Under the pieces are notes generated by a model, which was given only the letters and a program-made list of their open reading frames with translations, did not search any database and had not been told where the DNA came from. Positions 16,701 through 24,427 of a DNA stretch of 33,421 bases are shown here, in pieces. Positions within the stretch are counted from its first letter, which is position 1. The number at the start of each line of letters is the position of its first letter. This stretch comes from an uncultured Eubacteriales bacterium (GTDB taxonomy: Bacteria > Bacillota > Clostridia > Christensenellales > Aristaeellaceae): assembly GCA_902798105.1 (NCBI GenBank), contig CADBVG010000005.1, positions 1 through 33,421 on the forward strand, given 5' to 3'. A program made the translations under genes and the position numbers.

Positions 16701-19110
16701 CGGTGTGCTCACGCAGATCTCCGAATTGCTGACCAGCGGCATGAGCATGGACGAAGTGCAGGCGCTGTTCCCGGACATCGATGTGTCCACAGCTCTGGAG
16801 CAGCTGGCATCGATCCAGCAGTTCACAAGTCAGTATTCCACCGCGCTCGAAGGGCTCTCCTCCATGTTCGGCGAGGGACTGTCCGAGGAAGTCCTGAAGA
16901 TTGCAACAGAGCTGGATATGACCGGGGCACAGGCCAACTGGGACGAGTTCGCAGCCAACCCCGGCACGATCACCACCGACGCGATCATTGCGGGCATACA
17001 GGAGCAGGAAAACGCTGCCCGGCAGCAGATCATGGTGGACGCCGTCATCGATAAGTTCACCGAGAAACCGGAAGGCGCGGACAAGACTTCACTGACGCCG
17101 CAGGGCATTATCGCCTATGTGGAAACCTACGCGGAAGCCACCACCGGCGCGGATGTGTCCGGCCTGACGCCTGACAACGTGACCGCGATGGTCGCCGCCT
17201 ATCAGGAACTTGCCGAGGGTGCGGATGTGTCCACCCTGAAGCCGGATGAGATCGTCGCGTATGTCAGCAAGTATCTTGAGGACAATGGCGTCGATACCAC
17301 GGGGCTGACGCCGGAAGCGGTTACAGCCTTCGTGCTGGCCTATCAGGAAGTTGAAGGCGGAGCCCTCACCACGGCCCTGACGCCGGACAACGTCACGGCA
17401 ATGGTCGTGAAGTACCTGGAGGCGGAGGGTGTGGATGTCTCCGCGCTGACGCCCGACCAGGTGGAGGCGCTGGTCAGCAGCTTTGCGGAGGCGACTGGCT
17501 GCGACAAGTCCGCGCTGGCACAGTCTCTGACGGGCTACATTGCTCAGTATGATGACAGCGCCGCAACGGTTCCAGCGCCCCAGTGCAAGCTGTCCATCTC
17601 CGGGTATGATCTGACCGCGCTGAATAAGGTGCTGGCGAACAATCCCATCAAGGTGGACGGCATCCTGCGGCTCGGGGAGAAGTACGACAACCCCACGGAT
17701 GTTCTCGGCGACGAGAACGCCCATTTCTATTATAACGGCGAGGAGATTCCTGTCAACGTCGTTCCCGCCGAAAAGCTGACCGCCGAAACGATCATCGCCT
17801 ACGATACGGACGGCACGCTCCACGTCATCATCACACCCGAGGTCGGTACACAGGAGGCCGTTGAGGAAACGAAGGTCGTCTACGAGGACAAGCCCCTGAA
17901 GGACACCTCCTTCAGCTGGCTGACCACCAGCGTCCATGACAGCGTGACGGAGATCAACAACGCCGCTGCCGCGCTGGATGAATACCGGCAGAAGGTCGAG
18001 GAGTTCAAGGAAGCAGGCACCGATACCAATATGAATGGCATGGATCAGGTGCTCAGGAACCAGCAGGGCGACCTGGTGCAGATGATAGACGATCTGTCCT
18101 ATCGCGAGGACGACATGCAGGCGCTGGCCAACTACGCGCTGAACCTCTGGCAGGCGCTGTCCAGCGGAGACCTGGACGCGGAGACCGCCGCCGAGTATGC
18201 CGCGCAGCTGCAGGAAATCCTCGATTTGGTCAGCGCCGCCGATGAGTACATCGGTGTGGGCAATGAACTGAGTTCTTCCATCGCACAGGGTATGCAGGAA
18301 CATGGCTGGGAAGGCGATGCCTCCACACTGGCCACATCCCTGCAGACTGCCATCGCCGGTGTCATGCCGCAGGTCGGCAATGACGCCAGCGCCGGTGTCG
18401 GCCAGGGCGCTGCCGCATATGACTTCTCCGGTGACACCGCCACAGCGGCGGCCAACCTGGAAAGTGCATATCGCGGTTCCCTCCAGAGTCAGTCCCCGGC
18501 GCAGCGCATGGTTCCGCTTGGCAACGACGTCTCCGCCGGTGTTGGCCAGGGCATGACGCAGTACAGCTTTGCGGGCGACAGCGCCACGGCAGCGAGCAAC
18601 CTCATGGGCGCACTCTCCGGCGCTCTCGCCGCCCAGGTATCGACCGCAGCTGCCAGTGCGAGGAGCATCGGTACAGCCATCACCAGTGGCATTGCATCCG
18701 GTATCCGTTCAGGACAGTCCGCTGTCATCCAGGCGGCAGTTCAGGCAGCGCGGTCTGCTCTCTCAGCAGCGAAAGCCGCGCTGGCCATACACTCGCCATC
18801 TGCTATCTTCCGGGATGAGGTCGGCCTCATGGCCATGAAGGGCATGGGCGAAGGCTTCCTCGAAGGCCAGCAGGAGCAGGCGAAGATCATCCGGAACGCC
18901 GCACGGTTCCTCACGGAAGAGGCACAGGGCGGCATTATCGCCGGGAATACTCACAACGACAATCGGCAGACCTGGCAACAGCAGAGCAACGTGAACCTGA
19001 CCGGGAACAGCTTCTACATCCGGAGCGACCGGGATATCCACGATCTGGCTGTGGAGATTGCCACGCTGACCCGGACGCAGCAGCGCGGGCGCGGACTGAG
19101 AATGGCATAG
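13711..19110 (+). CDS. Tail tape measure protein
   Basis: 1799 residues, the largest gene. Residues 1-220 form a long coiled coil (TRLQESHARYQQYSQRLTEA). Residues about 230-520 are the TP901-type core (TTPIVTMGKKIVQASLDFES, AGAGKQIGLTEPQVLGLAAA, AQAGGSSMSKALINM). Hydrophobic segments follow near 600-660. A six-unit 24-residue repeat occupies about 1122-1262, and a three-unit GND-type repeat lies near 1516-1642. The end carries the typical IHSPSAIFRDEVGLMAMKGM motif. The protein sets tail length and is injected with the DNA. GAGGTGATC before the ATG at 13711 fixes the start; a GTG at 13702 lies within the site. Confidence 0.96.
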   Translation: MAEVLRDLVVSLSLRTDNFSRNINSINRQIREAESAFRLAGAGIDNFGNTTAGMSSRLSMLQTNLGHQRDVVSQYERALASANTRLQESHARYQQYSQRLTEARQRHTELADSIRTHENELRVLKDEGHENTIAYAEAEAQLEGLRQEYAASGDEVKKLEGQCTSLQRAMQRDADAVSRAQTELNNARATVRETEAEIRRLTQQLQISRSAWTQAGAALTAFSTKLTAIGKSATALGRRMTVMITTPIVTMGKKIVQASLDFESSFAYVRKTVQATEEQYDQLAAASKRLSTQIATSTTDINHVMSTGGQLGIATEHIEEFSRVMIDLANSSTDLDADTAATSLAKFANIMGTDQSLFRNIGSTVAELGNNFATTEEPIVTMAMRIAGAGKQIGLTEPQVLGLAAALSSVGIQAQAGGSSMSKALINMEVAAKTGGDALKDFAMVSGLTEKEFVEQWENDPVQVFQKFIEGLGRMDDEGASAVKTLNDIGISEIRLRDTLLRATNASELFSNAQKMATQAWKDNTALETMASKRYATLQSRLTNLKNRAVLFAQTLGDDLRPTIERVMESVGKFIDRLQNMDQGQRLQIARFAALAAAAGPVILIFGRLATGLGKLTGWLGTFCTAVGKAGGGMSGLLTVLAKSPAVWLAVGAAVVYGVAKLWDWVSGAKMAREATQALIDTANEWKNTAADTFYGRSGAGLSFFGMSEDDFKNDDTAKSARAWMTGLIDVWTDGKGETNEIVREWTDSWKALTESTRTELQALQGAAKDAGYTGVSEQIQADIDSLDSMDREIESLLKKRQNGYLTDDEKIRLQELIDNREAIIVKYKLQPDSETEGFQTILDKVEAEVARAQARGQQDADVSVYQNAMVAAAQGLAAINSEVDAQYDSEYALIQLMEDGAEKQAALNDLNTSYNERRLAATQEYAQTLAQLVNPVWNDEGMQQTGDTLADLAGKLTAYDAAVKTYGEDSYQAAQALDAVKSAATGLDEGSLTEYAGVLTQISELLTSGMSMDEVQALFPDIDVSTALEQLASIQQFTSQYSTALEGLSSMFGEGLSEEVLKIATELDMTGAQANWDEFAANPGTITTDAIIAGIQEQENAARQQIMVDAVIDKFTEKPEGADKTSLTPQGIIAYVETYAEATTGADVSGLTPDNVTAMVAAYQELAEGADVSTLKPDEIVAYVSKYLEDNGVDTTGLTPEAVTAFVLAYQEVEGGALTTALTPDNVTAMVVKYLEAEGVDVSALTPDQVEALVSSFAEATGCDKSALAQSLTGYIAQYDDSAATVPAPQCKLSISGYDLTALNKVLANNPIKVDGILRLGEKYDNPTDVLGDENAHFYYNGEEIPVNVVPAEKLTAETIIAYDTDGTLHVIITPEVGTQEAVEETKVVYEDKPLKDTSFSWLTTSVHDSVTEINNAAAALDEYRQKVEEFKEAGTDTNMNGMDQVLRNQQGDLVQMIDDLSYREDDMQALANYALNLWQALSSGDLDAETAAEYAAQLQEILDLVSAADEYIGVGNELSSSIAQGMQEHGWEGDASTLATSLQTAIAGVMPQVGNDASAGVGQGAAAYDFSGDTATAAANLESAYRGSLQSQSPAQRMVPLGNDVSAGVGQGMTQYSFAGDSATAASNLMGALSGALAAQVSTAAASARSIGTAITSGIASGIRSGQSAVIQAAVQAARSALSAAKAALAIHSPSAIFRDEVGLMAMKGMGEGFLEGQQEQAKIIRNAARFLTEEAQGGIIAGNTHNDNRQTWQQQSNVNLTGNSFYIRSDRDIHDLAVEIATLTRTQQRGRGLRMA
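17074..17496 (+). repeat. Six tandem 23-24-residue repeats in the tape measure protein
   Basis: Units begin GADKTSLTP, GADVSGLTP, GADVSTLKP, GVDTTGLTP, GALTTALTP and GVDVSALTP and continue as xxVxAxVxxYxEAE. Lengths are 24, 24, 23, 24, 23 and 23 residues. A degenerate seventh unit (GCDKSALAQ) follows. The pattern resembles a helical solenoid. Confidence 0.85.
18256..18636 (+). repeat. Three glycine-rich repeats near the tape measure C-terminus
   Basis: Three roughly 40-residue units start VGNELSSSIAQGM, VGNDASAGVGQGA and LGNDVSAGVGQGM, each followed by a (Y)xFxGDxATAAxNL segment. The middle unit has an insertion containing SQSPAQRMVP. Confidence 0.8.
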
Positions 19111-19121
19111 GAGGCACGGAC

Positions 19122-19823
19122 ATGAACGACTGGTTTGAATGGAACGGGGTGCGCTGCACGGAGTACGGGATCTACGTCTCCGAACAGCCGCCCATCACCC
19201 TGCCACAGGAGCGGAGTACACAGACGAAGATCCCTGGTAGGCCGGGAAGCCTGACCACGCTGGAGGGCGACGACGTGTATGATGACCTGACCATGACTGC
19301 CACCTGCTTCATCCGCGACCCGGCGCTCATCCCCGCCATAGCGGGCTGGCTAAAGGGCGGTGGAACAGTGACGTTCGCCAATCGTCCGGGGGGATTCTAC
19401 CATGCGCGGATCGCCAACCAGATCCCGTTTGAGAAGATTCTCCGGGGCAACCCGCACTGTTCCTTTGCCGTGACCTTCAGGTGCTCACCGCCATTCTGGT
19501 ATGTGAGTAATCCCGATGAAGTGACGATCACCACCAGCAGCGCCGTGGTAGTCAACCCAGGCAGTGTTTACTCGGAGCCGATCATCCATGTCTATGGCAG
19601 TGGGGACTTCACGCTCATTGTCAATGATACCTTCATAGAGCTGGAGGGCATCGAGAATGGGATTGTGCTGAACAGCGTCATACAGGAAGCATACCAGGGC
19701 GAGACGCTGCTGAACGAGAAGATGGAGTGCGACTTCCCGGTTTTGAAGCCGGGGAACAACCTGATCAGCTGGTCTGGGGATGTGAGCAGGCTGGTCATTG
19801 TGCCGAACTGGCGGTATCTATGA
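19122..19823 (+). CDS. Distal tail protein (Dit-like)
   Basis: 233 residues: MNDWFEWNGVRCTEYGIYVS, then a typical FRCSPPFWYVSN turn and the C-terminal galectin-like half (VVVNPGSVYSEPIIHVYGSG). These proteins form the hub between the tail tube and the tip. The gene has a strong AGGAGG site and starts 11 bases after the tape measure. Its natural partner, the tip protein, is displaced 2.1 kb downstream by a cargo block. Confidence 0.88.
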   Translation: MNDWFEWNGVRCTEYGIYVSEQPPITLPQERSTQTKIPGRPGSLTTLEGDDVYDDLTMTATCFIRDPALIPAIAGWLKGGGTVTFANRPGGFYHARIANQIPFEKILRGNPHCSFAVTFRCSPPFWYVSNPDEVTITTSSAVVVNPGSVYSEPIIHVYGSGDFTLIVNDTFIELEGIENGIVLNSVIQEAYQGETLLNEKMECDFPVLKPGNNLISWSGDVSRLVIVPNWRYL

Positions 19824-19853
19824 TGTGGCTCTTTCATCCGACCGTCAGATGTG

Positions 19854-19880
19854 GTATACTTGCAATCAGGTCAAGTATAC
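19854..19880 (+). promoter_or_regulatory. Perfect 9-9-9 inverted repeat at the promoter of the second cargo block
   Basis: GTATACTTG, nine bases, CAAGTATAC. The left arm overlaps an extended -10 (TGGTATACT, 19852-19860), and the site lies 23 bases upstream of the acetyltransferase ATG. A dimeric repressor bound here would cover the promoter, so an operator is the simplest reading. A transcribed hairpin is possible but not followed by a T run. Confidence 0.65.
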
Positions 19881-19903
19881 AAATCGGGATTTGGAGGACA
19901 GTC

Positions 19904-20335
19904 ATGAAAGTTGCAGTATGCGAGGATACAGACTGGCTGCTATCAGAAGAAGCATACTCGATCTATGCTCCCTGCATGTATCATCCCACATGCGAGGACT
20001 ATAAGACACAGATGGAAGGCTTTTTACAAGCTTCATCGGTGAAAGTATTTGTATGTGAAGATCGAAACAGGAAAACAGGCATGATGGTTCTGAAGTTTTC
20101 AGAAGCCGCCGCGGAGATCATCGGAATTGCCGTGTCTGAAAAGCTCAGACGTCGGGGGATCGGAAAACAGCTGATCTTAAGCGCGATGGAGTTGGAAGGA
20201 ATAGGAAGAATCGAAGCGCAGACGGACGATGATTCAATTGGTTTCTACCGCAGATGCGGCTTTTCTGAGGAGAAAAGCATCATTGATTATCCCGATGGGT
20301 CAGTCGTTCGTTATAACTGCATTCTGAACAAATAG
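19904..20335 (+). CDS. GNAT-family acetyltransferase, prophage cargo
   Basis: 143 residues. The acetyl-CoA-binding motif is IAVSEKLRRRGIGKQLI (R82-R-R-G85-I-G87), followed by the helix and the C-terminal DDDSIGFYRRCGFSEEKS typical of GNAT enzymes. Substrate is unknown. GGAGGACAGTC places the ATG at 19904. First gene of a block inserted between the distal tail and tip genes, with A/T-richer codons than the phage genes. It is not a structural gene. Confidence 0.9.
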   Translation: MKVAVCEDTDWLLSEEAYSIYAPCMYHPTCEDYKTQMEGFLQASSVKVFVCEDRNRKTGMMVLKFSEAAAEIIGIAVSEKLRRRGIGKQLILSAMELEGIGRIEAQTDDDSIGFYRRCGFSEEKSIIDYPDGSVVRYNCILNK

Positions 20336-20349
20336 ACAGATTCCAGTTT

Positions 20350-20372
20350 GTTGGGGCATCAATCACCCCAAC
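20350..20372 (+). other. Intercistronic hairpin
   Basis: GTTGGGG and CCCCAAC form a 7-bp stem with a 9-base loop between the acetyltransferase and the membrane protein. No T run follows, so partial termination or RNA processing is possible. Confidence 0.45.
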
Positions 20373-20410
20373 CCTTCACATCCAAATAGACAGCCAGGAG
20401 ATGAATCAAC

Positions 20411-20899
20411 ATGCTGCTTGTGATCGAAGGAATGGCCATGTGCCTGATCATGCTGCTGACCTGTGTGGTTGGCATCGCCAAGGACGGCCCGGTGGGGCTT
20501 GTCACTTTCTATGAAAAAGAGGTGCAGGACAGAGTTGTCGCTCTCGGTCTGACCACCAAAGACAAGATCAGGAAGAGTGCGATCATCTCAGGTATTGTGG
20601 TCTTCCTGCCCATGCTGATCTTTATCCCTGCCATGGTCTATGGCCTGAACGGTGCCCGGGGATTCACCCAGGGATTCCTGCAGATGCTGGCTATTGGCAT
20701 GATCTACGGCCTGTTTGACCGGCTCTTTATCGACTGGTATTGGGTCGGACAAACCAGGGCCTGGGACATCCCCGGAACAGAGGATCTGAAACCGTATATC
20801 TACGGTAAGACGCTGATTCAGAAATGGGTGGGAACGCTGGTGGTGCATCCGCTGTTCTATGCGCTGATCGCATGGATTATGAGCCTGATTCTGAAGTAA
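20411..20899 (+). CDS. Four-helix integral membrane protein of unknown function, prophage cargo
   Basis: 162 residues with hydrophobic helices at about 1-22, 57-78, 86-105 and 141-161. Between them lie a charged loop (EKEVQDRVVALGLTTKDKIR) and a tryptophan-rich loop (RLFIDWYWVGQTRAWDIPGT). I do not recognise a named family. AGGAGATGAATCAAC precedes the ATG. It lies in line with the acetyltransferase and the membrane ferredoxin and probably shares their transcript. The role cannot be stated; a membrane partner of either neighbour is a guess. Confidence 0.8.
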   Translation: MLLVIEGMAMCLIMLLTCVVGIAKDGPVGLVTFYEKEVQDRVVALGLTTKDKIRKSAIISGIVVFLPMLIFIPAMVYGLNGARGFTQGFLQMLAIGMIYGLFDRLFIDWYWVGQTRAWDIPGTEDLKPYIYGKTLIQKWVGTLVVHPLFYALIAWIMSLILK

Positions 20900-20940
20900 A
20901 CAGCATGTGACGTTTTCAAAAAACCACTGGAGACGGCAAC

Positions 20941-21828
20941 ATGGTCATCAAAGAAAATGAAGTCAAGGTCATCATGACACAACAATTCGGGATTTGTGGG
21001 GATACAAAGATGAAGAAATATGCGATGCCGATCATTATGCTGGTCGTATTTGAAACGATTGCAATCACCTTATGGCTGACAAAGGGCAATCTGTTCTATC
21101 TGTTCAATTTCAGCTACATTGGCCTGTCCATCTCGCTGGGCGTCTTCCTGTTTATCAGACAATACAAGCATGCCAGGCGCATTGTTCAACTGCTTGTCGG
21201 TCTGTACATGCTTATTTATCTCGGATTGATCTGTAACGAAAACATGCAGATCGAAGGATTCTGGTATTATCTGTTCACAGGAGTATTTGAGGCGGCCACT
21301 ATCCATTATGCTGTGGCCAAGATATTCGGACCGCTGATTTTCGGACGCGGATGGTGCGGATATGCCTGTTGGACGGCAATGGTGCTGGATTTTCTGCCCT
21401 TTAAAGCACCAAAGCAGCCGCGGAGGCAATTGGGGTGGATCAGGTATATCACCTTTGCTGCCTCTCTCATATTTGTTGCAGTATTGTTCCTTGCGCATGT
21501 GGGGAACATTGAGAGGATCATGTTCTGGGCATTTATCCTTGGCAACATTCTGTATTATGCGACAGGGATCATCCTTGCATTTGCCTTCCAGGACAATCGG
21601 GCTTTCTGCAAATACATCTGTCCGATTACAGTTTTCCTGAAGCCGATGAGTTATTTTTCTCTGATTCGTTTGAAATGCGACAAGGAGAAATGCATCTCTT
21701 GTGGGAAATGCAAACGTGTTTGTCCGATGAATGTGGATGTGACTGATAATTCAAGGAAACGTGAAAACGGAACGGAATGTATCTTATGCATGGAGTGCGT
21801 AAGAAACTGTCCGAAAGGCGCTTTATGA
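20941..21828 (+). CDS. NapH-like polytopic membrane protein with two 4Fe-4S clusters, prophage cargo
   Basis: 295 residues. Five to six membrane helices carry the paired motifs of the NapH/NosR/CcoG group: GRGWCGYACW near 136-144 and FCKYICP near 222-228. A cytoplasmic ferredoxin tail follows with CISCGKCKRVCP (C251, 254, 257, 261) and CILCMECVRNCP (C280, 283, 286, 290); all eight ligands are present. Such proteins pass electrons between quinol and periplasmic or extracellular reductases. No reductase gene is nearby. GGAGACGGCAAC supports the ATG at 20941; a start at 21011 (MKKYAMPIIM) is also possible. A terminator follows. A redox gene inside a phage tail module is unusual. Confidence 0.88.
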   Translation: MVIKENEVKVIMTQQFGICGDTKMKKYAMPIIMLVVFETIAITLWLTKGNLFYLFNFSYIGLSISLGVFLFIRQYKHARRIVQLLVGLYMLIYLGLICNENMQIEGFWYYLFTGVFEAATIHYAVAKIFGPLIFGRGWCGYACWTAMVLDFLPFKAPKQPRRQLGWIRYITFAASLIFVAVLFLAHVGNIERIMFWAFILGNILYYATGIILAFAFQDNRAFCKYICPITVFLKPMSYFSLIRLKCDKEKCISCGKCKRVCPMNVDVTDNSRKRENGTECILCMECVRNCPKGAL

Positions 21829-21862
21829 CAACTTCCAGTTTGACGAGATAATCAGAATGACC

Positions 21863-21890
21863 AGCGTCGCTTACGAGCGGCGCTTTTCTT
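21863..21890 (+). terminator. Terminator of the second cargo block
   Basis: AGCGTCGCT, loop TACG, AGCGGCGCT (9 bp with one G-U), then TTTCTT. It closes the block before the tail tip gene. Confidence 0.82.
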
Positions 21891-21914
21891 ATGCCCTGAA
21901 GGAGGCGAAAACCC

Positions 21915-24413
21915 ATGCTTTGTGTCTATCCACCCGACAGTACCGACTTCTCCAGCAACGGCCTGGGTACCATCGCGCCATCTTCCGCGCTGGTGAAGGA
22001 GACCCTGAACGGCGAGTATGAGCTGGAGATCGTCCATCCGCTGGATGATACTGGCAAGTGGCATCGCCTTCAGGAAGGGTATATCATCCGGGCACCGGTG
22101 CCCTCGGGCACCACGCCGCAGGTGGCGCTGGCCTATAAAGTACTTAGCGAGGGCAAGGCCATCTACAAGGTGAACACCAAGCGGAATCCGCTGGTGCTCC
22201 GTTCATCCACTGCCGCCAAGTACAAGAAGCTCGGCAAATACACAAAGGGCAAACAGGTCATCGTGCTGGAGCAGACCACCAGCACACTCTGGGAAGTCGT
22301 CTGTCCGGACGGGAAGCGCGGGTATATGCCTGCCGCTTCCCTTGCTTTTGTCAGGAACACCTCCGACTATGCCGACGCCGTCGGCGCGGTTATAGAGGGC
22401 CGCCAGCTGCGGGATCAGCCCTTCCGCATCTACCGGGTCGTGCCGGAGCTGGACAAGGTGACGGCCTATGCCCGGCACATCTTCTATGATCTGCTCGATA
22501 ACATGATCAAGAAATACGAGCCCCTTCCCACGACGACAGGCAAAACCGTCGTGGATCAGATCGGGGCCGGTTGCCTGTCGGAACATGACTTCACCTTCTA
22601 TTCCGACCTGACTTCCACGGCGGAGGAAGTGGTGTTCGAGAACAAAAACCCCGTAGACTCCCTGCTGGGCAGCGACGGTGTCATCGAGAAGTACGGCGGC
22701 GAGCTGCAGCGGGACTGGTTCGACGTGTTCGTCGTGGAGCGGGTCGGCAGCGACACCAATATACAGATCCGCCAGGGTAAGAACCTGACAGGCATCAAGT
22801 ACGACGTCGATCTTTCCGACGTTGTTACGCGCATCATGCCCACCGGCGAGGACAAGGACGGTAAGGTGCTGTACCTGCCCGAGGTCTATATCGACAGCCC
22901 GAATATCGCCAATTACCCTGCGCCGAAATGGATTCATCTGGCCGTCTCCGACTGCAAGGAGGTCACCAAGGGAAAGAAAAAGAAGGCCAAGTCCAAGTGC
23001 TATACACAGATGCGCGAGGCGGCGCATGCAGAGTTCGACAAGGGTTGTGACCTGCCTGCCGTCACTCTGACCGTGGAGTTCATCGACGTGACCCAGACGG
23101 AAGAATACCGTCAGTACAGCTTCCTGCAGAGCATCTTCCTGGGGGATGCCGTGCGCGTGATCGCAAAGCGCGTGGGCGTGGAAGTGTCCATGCGCATGAC
23201 GGCTTACACCTACAACTGCCTGACGCGCCAGTATGAGAAGATGACGCTGGGCACGGTTGAGGATACCGTGGGTGCCAGCATGATCTCTGCTCGTCAGCTG
23301 CCCTCGGGCATCATCTCCGGGAGCAAGCTCGCCCTAGGCTCTGTGGGCATCGGGCAGCTGCAGGAGGGCGCTGTCGGCGAATTGCAGATTCAGGAAGCGG
23401 CTATCGGCAACGCGCACATCCAGAACGCGGCCATCAGCGCGGCGAACATCCAGTCGGCGGCGATTGAATTTGCGCACATCGCAGCGGCAACCATCAACAG
23501 CCTGAATGCCGGGGCGATTGAAGCCGGGGCCGCAAAGATCGCCAGCCTGACCGCCCACGACATCGAAACGGACAGTCTCGCGGCGGCGCTGGCGGCGTTT
23601 ACGGTCATCACCTGCGGCACCGCGACCTTTGACGCGGCAACCATAAAGCATCTGGTGGCGCAATCCATGAATCTGGACTATGGCGCTGCAGGACAGGTTT
23701 TCATCCGCAACCTGGCCGTGGAATACGCCCAGATGATCGGCGCGTCTATCGAGAACCTGTGCATTAAGGCCAGCGACGGCCAGTACTACAGCATCGACGT
23801 GGACAGCACCGGCAACGTCACCGGCACACTTACCACCGTCACCGAGCAGGAGATTGATGCCGGACAAACGGCCAGCGGTCGGGTCATACTGGAGACCTCC
23901 ATCACAGCATCCGACATCAACACATCAAACTTGCTGGGCACCTTCGCGCTGATCAACCAAATCGATGCCGCCCGCATCGACGTGGATCAGCTGTTCGCCC
24001 GGCAGGCCTTTATCGATCAGCTGAACACTTCGGTGATCCAGTCGCAGGACTTCATTCAACTGGTAGTCGGCACCGTGGATGATACCGTGGAAGATGTCAT
24101 GCAGGATGCCACGCCTGCCGTGCTGCGCATCGACAGCAGCCGGGGCACGGTGTTCAAGGATAACAACGTCTCCACAGTGCTTTCTGTCTCCATCCACTAT
24201 GGCAAGCAGATCATTGAAAACCTGACCGCGCTCCGGGCGACCTTCGGAGTCAGCGCCCATCTGCAGTGGGAATGGCTGCGCATGGACGAGGACAGGTACG
24301 GTGTCATCTCCGCCGATGACAGTCGGCTTTCGGACGGTGGCTTCAGGCTTACGCTCGGCCCGGCGGATGTGGATGTGAAGGTCACATTCCGCTGCGCACT
24401 CATAACGGATTAA
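21915..24413 (+). CDS. Tail tip/Tal-like protein with SH3 insertion
   Basis: 832 residues. The N-terminal hub domain (VKETLNGEYELEIVHPLDDT) is that of siphophage tail-associated proteins. It is interrupted at about residues 75-145 by a bacterial SH3-like domain (NPLVLRSSTAAKYKKLG, then GKRGYMPAASL), which may bind cell wall. After residue 440 comes a degenerate short repeat rich in IxxAxI (AAIGNAHIQNAAISAANIQS), probably a trimeric shaft. The C-terminus (about 735-832) is an Ig-like domain beginning SSRGTVFKDNNVSTVL. It probably forms the tip that opens the wall and carries the fibres. GGAGG precedes the ATG. Confidence 0.88.
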   Translation: MLCVYPPDSTDFSSNGLGTIAPSSALVKETLNGEYELEIVHPLDDTGKWHRLQEGYIIRAPVPSGTTPQVALAYKVLSEGKAIYKVNTKRNPLVLRSSTAAKYKKLGKYTKGKQVIVLEQTTSTLWEVVCPDGKRGYMPAASLAFVRNTSDYADAVGAVIEGRQLRDQPFRIYRVVPELDKVTAYARHIFYDLLDNMIKKYEPLPTTTGKTVVDQIGAGCLSEHDFTFYSDLTSTAEEVVFENKNPVDSLLGSDGVIEKYGGELQRDWFDVFVVERVGSDTNIQIRQGKNLTGIKYDVDLSDVVTRIMPTGEDKDGKVLYLPEVYIDSPNIANYPAPKWIHLAVSDCKEVTKGKKKKAKSKCYTQMREAAHAEFDKGCDLPAVTLTVEFIDVTQTEEYRQYSFLQSIFLGDAVRVIAKRVGVEVSMRMTAYTYNCLTRQYEKMTLGTVEDTVGASMISARQLPSGIISGSKLALGSVGIGQLQEGAVGELQIQEAAIGNAHIQNAAISAANIQSAAIEFAHIAAATINSLNAGAIEAGAAKIASLTAHDIETDSLAAALAAFTVITCGTATFDAATIKHLVAQSMNLDYGAAGQVFIRNLAVEYAQMIGASIENLCIKASDGQYYSIDVDSTGNVTGTLTTVTEQEIDAGQTASGRVILETSITASDINTSNLLGTFALINQIDAARIDVDQLFARQAFIDQLNTSVIQSQDFIQLVVGTVDDTVEDVMQDATPAVLRIDSSRGTVFKDNNVSTVLSVSIHYGKQIIENLTALRATFGVSAHLQWEWLRMDEDRYGVISADDSRLSDGGFRLTLGPADVDVKVTFRCALITD

Positions 24414-24427
24414 AAGGAGGACTCTTC

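Noticed and set aside
17089..18303. Long minus-strand open frame opposite the tape measure
   Set aside because: Shadow of the repeat-rich tape measure gene; no ribosome site or recognisable motif.
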